This document shows, in pieces, positions 8,614-11,398 of a stretch of DNA of 11,398 nucleotides (its first letter is position 1; the number at the start of each line of letters is the position of its first letter). The notes beneath the pieces were generated by a model. The model was given only the letters and a program-made list of their open reading frames with translations, had not been told where the DNA came from and did no database searches. This DNA comes from Christensenellaceae bacterium (lineage in GTDB: Bacteria > Bacillota > Clostridia > Christensenellales > CAAEEZ01), in assembly GCA_020024085.1 (NCBI GenBank), contig JAHHUG010000040.1, positions 1-11,398 on the forward strand. The letters are read 5' to 3'. The position numbers were made by a program, and so were the translations under genes.

Positions 8614-10261
8614 AAAAGAAGTTAGAGTAATGCCTTATAATGTTGAGGCAGAAAGGTCAGTTCTTGGTGCAATGCTACTAGATACAGAGGTTGCAAACGA
8701 ATGCTGTAACAAACTAACTAGTGAGGATTTTTATTTACAAGCCAACAAAAATATCTTTGATGCAATCAATGAGTTATGTGCCGATAACAAACCTATTGAT
8801 GCTATTGCAGTAGAGGATATTTTATCTCAACGAGGTCTACTACAAAATTCTGGTGGACTAGACTATATTATTGACCTATCAAACTATGTACCAAGTTCAG
8901 CTAGTACAAACTATTTTATAGATATTATCAAAAGGACATCGCTTTCAAGGACAATTATTCGTAGAGCTAACGAGATTATCGAAAAGGCTTATACCGAGCC
9001 AGATAGTAGCGAGGTACTACAATTTGCCGAAAAGCAAATATTTGATATATCAAAGGAAAAGGAAACTAGCACCCTAACACATGTCAAAAAGTCAGCAGGC
9101 GAGGTTCTTGAAACTATCGGTGCAGCATGTCGTGGCGAGTACAAGGGTGGTACAATGACAGGCTTTAAGCACTTTGATAACCTTACCAATGGCATTAAGC
9201 CAGGTGAACTTATTCTTCTTGCAGCAAGACCTTCTGTTGGTAAAACAGCCTTTGCACTTAATATTGCAACCAATGTAGCTGTTAATGGTGGTAATGTAGC
9301 AATCTTCTCACTAGAGATGCCAGCAAAACAACTTACTGCTAGAATTATGGCGTCAATGAGTAGGGTAAACATCAATGCTGGTATGAAAAATGGATTTGGT
9401 AGTAATGCGACTATTCAAATACGAAACATTATGTCAAGCTACAATAAGCTAATCCAAACCAAAATGTTTATTGATGATTCTTCTATTACAAAACCTATGG
9501 ATATCCGTAGTAAATGTATGAGGGTTATTCGTGAGCATGGTCCACTTAGTTTGATTGTTGTTGACTATTTGCAACTTATGACAAGCGATAGAAAGACTGA
9601 TGGTAGACAAAATGAGGTTGCAGAGCTTAGTAGAAATATGAAAATTTTGGCAAAAGAGCTAGATTGTCCTATCCTACTACTTTCTCAATTATCTCGTGCA
9701 ATCGACCAAAGAACAGACCACACACCAAAGCTATCAGACCTTAGAGAGTCTGGTGCAATCGAGCAAGATGCCGATATGGTATTGTTCCTAGATAAACCAT
9801 ATCTAAATGATAAAAATATGCCAGAAGACGATGTAAAAATCGTTGTTGCAAAGCACCGTAATGGTGAACTTGCAAACCTACAATTAAGGTGGACAGGTTC
9901 AATTATGAAGTTCGATGCAGTGCTTGAAAATGAAAAGGTTGTAAAGGAAGAAATCGAGCCACCTCACGAGACAGGCGATATCGAAAGTATGAAAAAAATC
10001 AAAGATGATTCCCCATTTATTGATGATGGTGTAGCAGTACAAATCATTGAGGATAGGATAGAAGTTGATGATGAACTACTTGAAAATTCTACCGATACAA
10101 AAGCTAGTACAAAGCAAGCTGAAAATGGTAATTTAGATACTTCAATCTCTTTTGGAGCAGATGATACAATCTCTGTTACCGAGGATAATGATAGTGGCGA
10201 AATAATATTCAACGATATGTTTGTAGGTAGCGAGGAAGATGATGGAGAACTTGAATATTAA
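8606..10261 (+). CDS. dnaB: Replicative DNA helicase DnaB with long acidic C-terminal tail
   Basis: DnaB is the hexameric 5'-3' helicase that unwinds the chromosome at the replication fork and recruits primase. Starting from 8606 it has 551 residues. The N-terminal primase-interacting domain begins with PYNVEAERSVLGAML (10-24). The RecA-like motor shows Walker A ARPSVGKT (207-214) with K213 and T214, SLEMP (235-239), Walker B LIVVDYLQLM with D320, the LSQLSRAIDQR segment near 359-369, DLRESGAIEQDAD (378-390) and KHRNG (416-420), where R418 is the likely arginine finger. No intein interrupts these motifs. The core ends near 440, where most Firmicutes DnaB proteins stop. The remaining 111 residues are strongly acidic (35 D/E against 8 K/R by my count) and look disordered, ending in SEEDDGELEY. 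The gene overlaps the upstream membrane protein gene by 8 bases. No rplI gene precedes it, unlike the common Firmicutes arrangement. Confidence 0.97.
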   Translation: MDKKEVRVMPYNVEAERSVLGAMLLDTEVANECCNKLTSEDFYLQANKNIFDAINELCADNKPIDAIAVEDILSQRGLLQNSGGLDYIIDLSNYVPSSASTNYFIDIIKRTSLSRTIIRRANEIIEKAYTEPDSSEVLQFAEKQIFDISKEKETSTLTHVKKSAGEVLETIGAACRGEYKGGTMTGFKHFDNLTNGIKPGELILLAARPSVGKTAFALNIATNVAVNGGNVAIFSLEMPAKQLTARIMASMSRVNINAGMKNGFGSNATIQIRNIMSSYNKLIQTKMFIDDSSITKPMDIRSKCMRVIREHGPLSLIVVDYLQLMTSDRKTDGRQNEVAELSRNMKILAKELDCPILLLSQLSRAIDQRTDHTPKLSDLRESGAIEQDADMVLFLDKPYLNDKNMPEDDVKIVVAKHRNGELANLQLRWTGSIMKFDAVLENEKVVKEEIEPPHETGDIESMKKIKDDSPFIDDGVAVQIIEDRIEVDDELLENSTDTKASTKQAENGNLDTSISFGADDTISVTEDNDSGEIIFNDMFVGSEEDDGELEY

Positions 10262-10289
10262 TCTATAAATATTTGTTTTACATAGTACT

Positions 10290-10316
10290 TTTATTGTATT
10301 TTAATATTTATTGTAT
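10290..10316. repeat. Short AT-rich direct repeat between dnaB and yqfD stops
   Basis: TTTATTGTAT occurs exactly at 10290-10299 and 10307-10316, 17 bases apart, and the similarity continues weakly to TTTTAA and ATTTAA respectively. The second copy contains the yqfD stop codon. It may be a small tandem duplication or simply low-complexity AT sequence; no function can be inferred. Confidence 0.4.
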
Positions 10317-11398
10317 ATTTAATGAGGACAAAGTTGATACTTTGTCCTCATATTCTATATAGCAACTTAATGTGTAATAATCCTCATTTTCCGTAATGTT
10401 ATAAAAACTTCTATTGTATTTTGCTTTAACAGGAATCGAGGTTTTTAGTTCGTTTGTTGTCTTTTCAACATAGTTTTTTACAAGCAAATTTTTATCATAT
10501 TTTACTGTTTTTTCCTTTAGTTCGTAGTAGGTTGTTGTTTTTTTGTATAGTGGAATAATATCGCTAACTCTACAAGTATTTTCCACCTTTTCATACATTT
10601 TATATGGAGATTTCACATTCTCGAATTTGTTGGTAAATGATAAAGATGTAATTGTTTTTTTATTGCCAGTTCTTACCTTTTCTACTTGGTTTTTATATAC
10701 TTTTATGCTTTTCCCTTTTTGAATAAGCCCGTATATATCCCCACTTGCAAATACTGGTATTTTAATTTCATCGGCAAGGACAAAGTTGTTAATTAATATA
10801 TCGCCTTTTTTTACTACATCAAATAAATTCTTTGTTTTAGTGCCAGAGTAGATTAGTTGTCTACTGATTATACAATCGCAAGTTGCAACTACTACATTAT
10901 TAATATTTGGTTTTTCAGTTTTAATAGGGGTTTCTGCCTCTGTTATTTTCACATTTAGCGTATTTCCAACAATTTTAATATCGCAAAAACTAATATCAAG
11001 CTGTTCTAGTATTTTTCTTTCAAGGTCAAATGTATCAATATTGCTCAGTTTAGTGCCAATTTGTACCCCTTCGTGTTTAAGTATTTTATCAACTTCATAA
11101 GTGTAACAGTTTATATTTATTTTTAGTACAAATAGGTTGGTAAATAGGTAAAATATTCCAACAAACAGTATAGCCAAAGTAAGTACGGTTTTATTAAAAA
11201 TAAAGCTACCAAAGCTATACAATTTTGAATGAATAGAGTAGGTGTATTTATACTTGTATTCTTTAAGTAATTCCTCTAATTTTTGTCTATCTTTTCCACT
11301 AATTTTTACAACTAAATCCTTATCAATTTTGGTATCTAATATATCTATATGTAGCCTTAAAATATTTAGCAGTTTTGATAGGTTTAATCCACTTATAG
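10308..11398 (-). CDS. yqfD: YqfD-family sporulation-associated membrane protein (5' end beyond window)
   Basis: The minus-strand frame is open from the right edge to the TAA at 10308-10310, giving 362 residues in view. The TTG at 11222 is internal: 58 codons upstream contain ISGLNLSKLLNIL, VVKISGKDRQKLEELLKEYK and IHSKLYSF, which match the cytoplasmic N-terminal part of YqfD proteins. One membrane helix follows at about 70-93 of the visible protein (LTLAILFVGIFYLFTNLFVL). Next comes a POTRA/FtsQ-like segment (EVDKILKHEGVQIGTKLSNI), then a region with VVKKGDILI and KVRTGNKK typical of the family C-terminal half. The family is about 380-400 residues, so roughly 20 are missing at the start. In Bacillus subtilis yqfD is expressed during sporulation in the mother cell and usually lies beside yqfC and phoH; whether that holds here is outside the window. 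The expected small-residue region after the POTRA part reads ATCDCII, with two cysteines. Confidence 0.85.
   Translation of the reverse strand, partial: ISGLNLSKLLNILRLHIDILDTKIDKDLVVKISGKDRQKLEELLKEYKYKYTYSIHSKLYSFGSFIFNKTVLTLAILFVGIFYLFTNLFVLKININCYTYEVDKILKHEGVQIGTKLSNIDTFDLERKILEQLDISFCDIKIVGNTLNVKITEAETPIKTEKPNINNVVVATCDCIISRQLIYSGTKTKNLFDVVKKGDILINNFVLADEIKIPVFASGDIYGLIQKGKSIKVYKNQVEKVRTGNKKTITSLSFTNKFENVKSPYKMYEKVENTCRVSDIIPLYKKTTTYYELKEKTVKYDKNLLVKNYVEKTTNELKTSIPVKAKYNRSFYNITENEDYYTLSCYIEYEDKVSTLSSLNIQ
10322..10351. terminator. Perfect 13-bp hairpin between convergent dnaB and yqfD, putative terminator
   Basis: The arms at 10322-10334 (ATGAGGACAAAGT) and 10339-10351 (ACTTTGTCCTCAT) are fully complementary around a TGAT loop. 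It lies 61 bases past the dnaB stop and, on the opposite strand, inside the last codons of yqfD (encoding E-D-K-V-S-T-L-S-S). After the hairpin the plus strand reads TATTCTATAT from 10351, a modest U-rich tract in RNA. The minus strand reads into TAAATATAC, which is poorer in U. The stem and its place between convergent genes suggest a terminator for the dnaB transcript, possibly bidirectional. The missing clean U-run keeps confidence moderate. Confidence 0.55.

Noticed and set aside
9224..9250. Possible intein insertion at the DnaB Walker A site, a common intein position
   Set aside because: The motif reads ARPSVGKTAFALN without interruption, and the core has normal length.

Overview
The window is AT-rich and densely coded, and it looks like chromosomal DNA from a low-GC Bacillota (Firmicutes) lineage, most likely a Clostridia-type anaerobe. 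The reasons are strong GGAGG-type ribosome binding sites, codon use rich in A and T, a paired subunit-B/subunit-A type IIA topoisomerase of the Gram-positive ParE/ParC kind, a DUF1846 protein, oligoendopeptidase F, and a YqfD-family sporulation-associated membrane protein. Genus and species cannot be read from the sequence. I see no mobile element, phage gene, CRISPR array, tRNA or rRNA.

Layout: a short AT-rich leader with two TATAAT hexamers (1-67) precedes a topoisomerase pair, parE-like (68-2032) and parC-like (2032-4470), which overlap by one base. An 86-base gap with possible promoter elements follows. Then comes a tightly packed plus-strand run: a DUF1846/UPF0371 protein (4557-6020), oligoendopeptidase F (6032-7807), an unrecognised membrane protein with a signal peptide (7807-8613), and the replicative helicase DnaB (8606-10261). 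The gaps in this run are 11 bases, a 1-base overlap and an 8-base overlap, so it is probably one transcript. On the minus strand a yqfD-family gene converges on dnaB. Its reading frame is open to the right edge of the window, so its start lies outside. A perfect 13-bp hairpin at 10322-10351 sits just past dnaB, inside the last codons of yqfD.

Functionally, the plus-strand genes combine chromosome topology (ParE/ParC), replication-fork unwinding (DnaB), cytoplasmic peptide breakdown (PepF) and two proteins of unknown role. This looks like ordinary core-genome gene order, not an accessory or defence island. I did not find a convincing undescribed system. The items most worth a second look are the unknown membrane protein coupled to dnaB, the long acidic tail on DnaB, the hairpin written into the 3' coding end of yqfD, and the missing GyrA-box in the subunit A protein.
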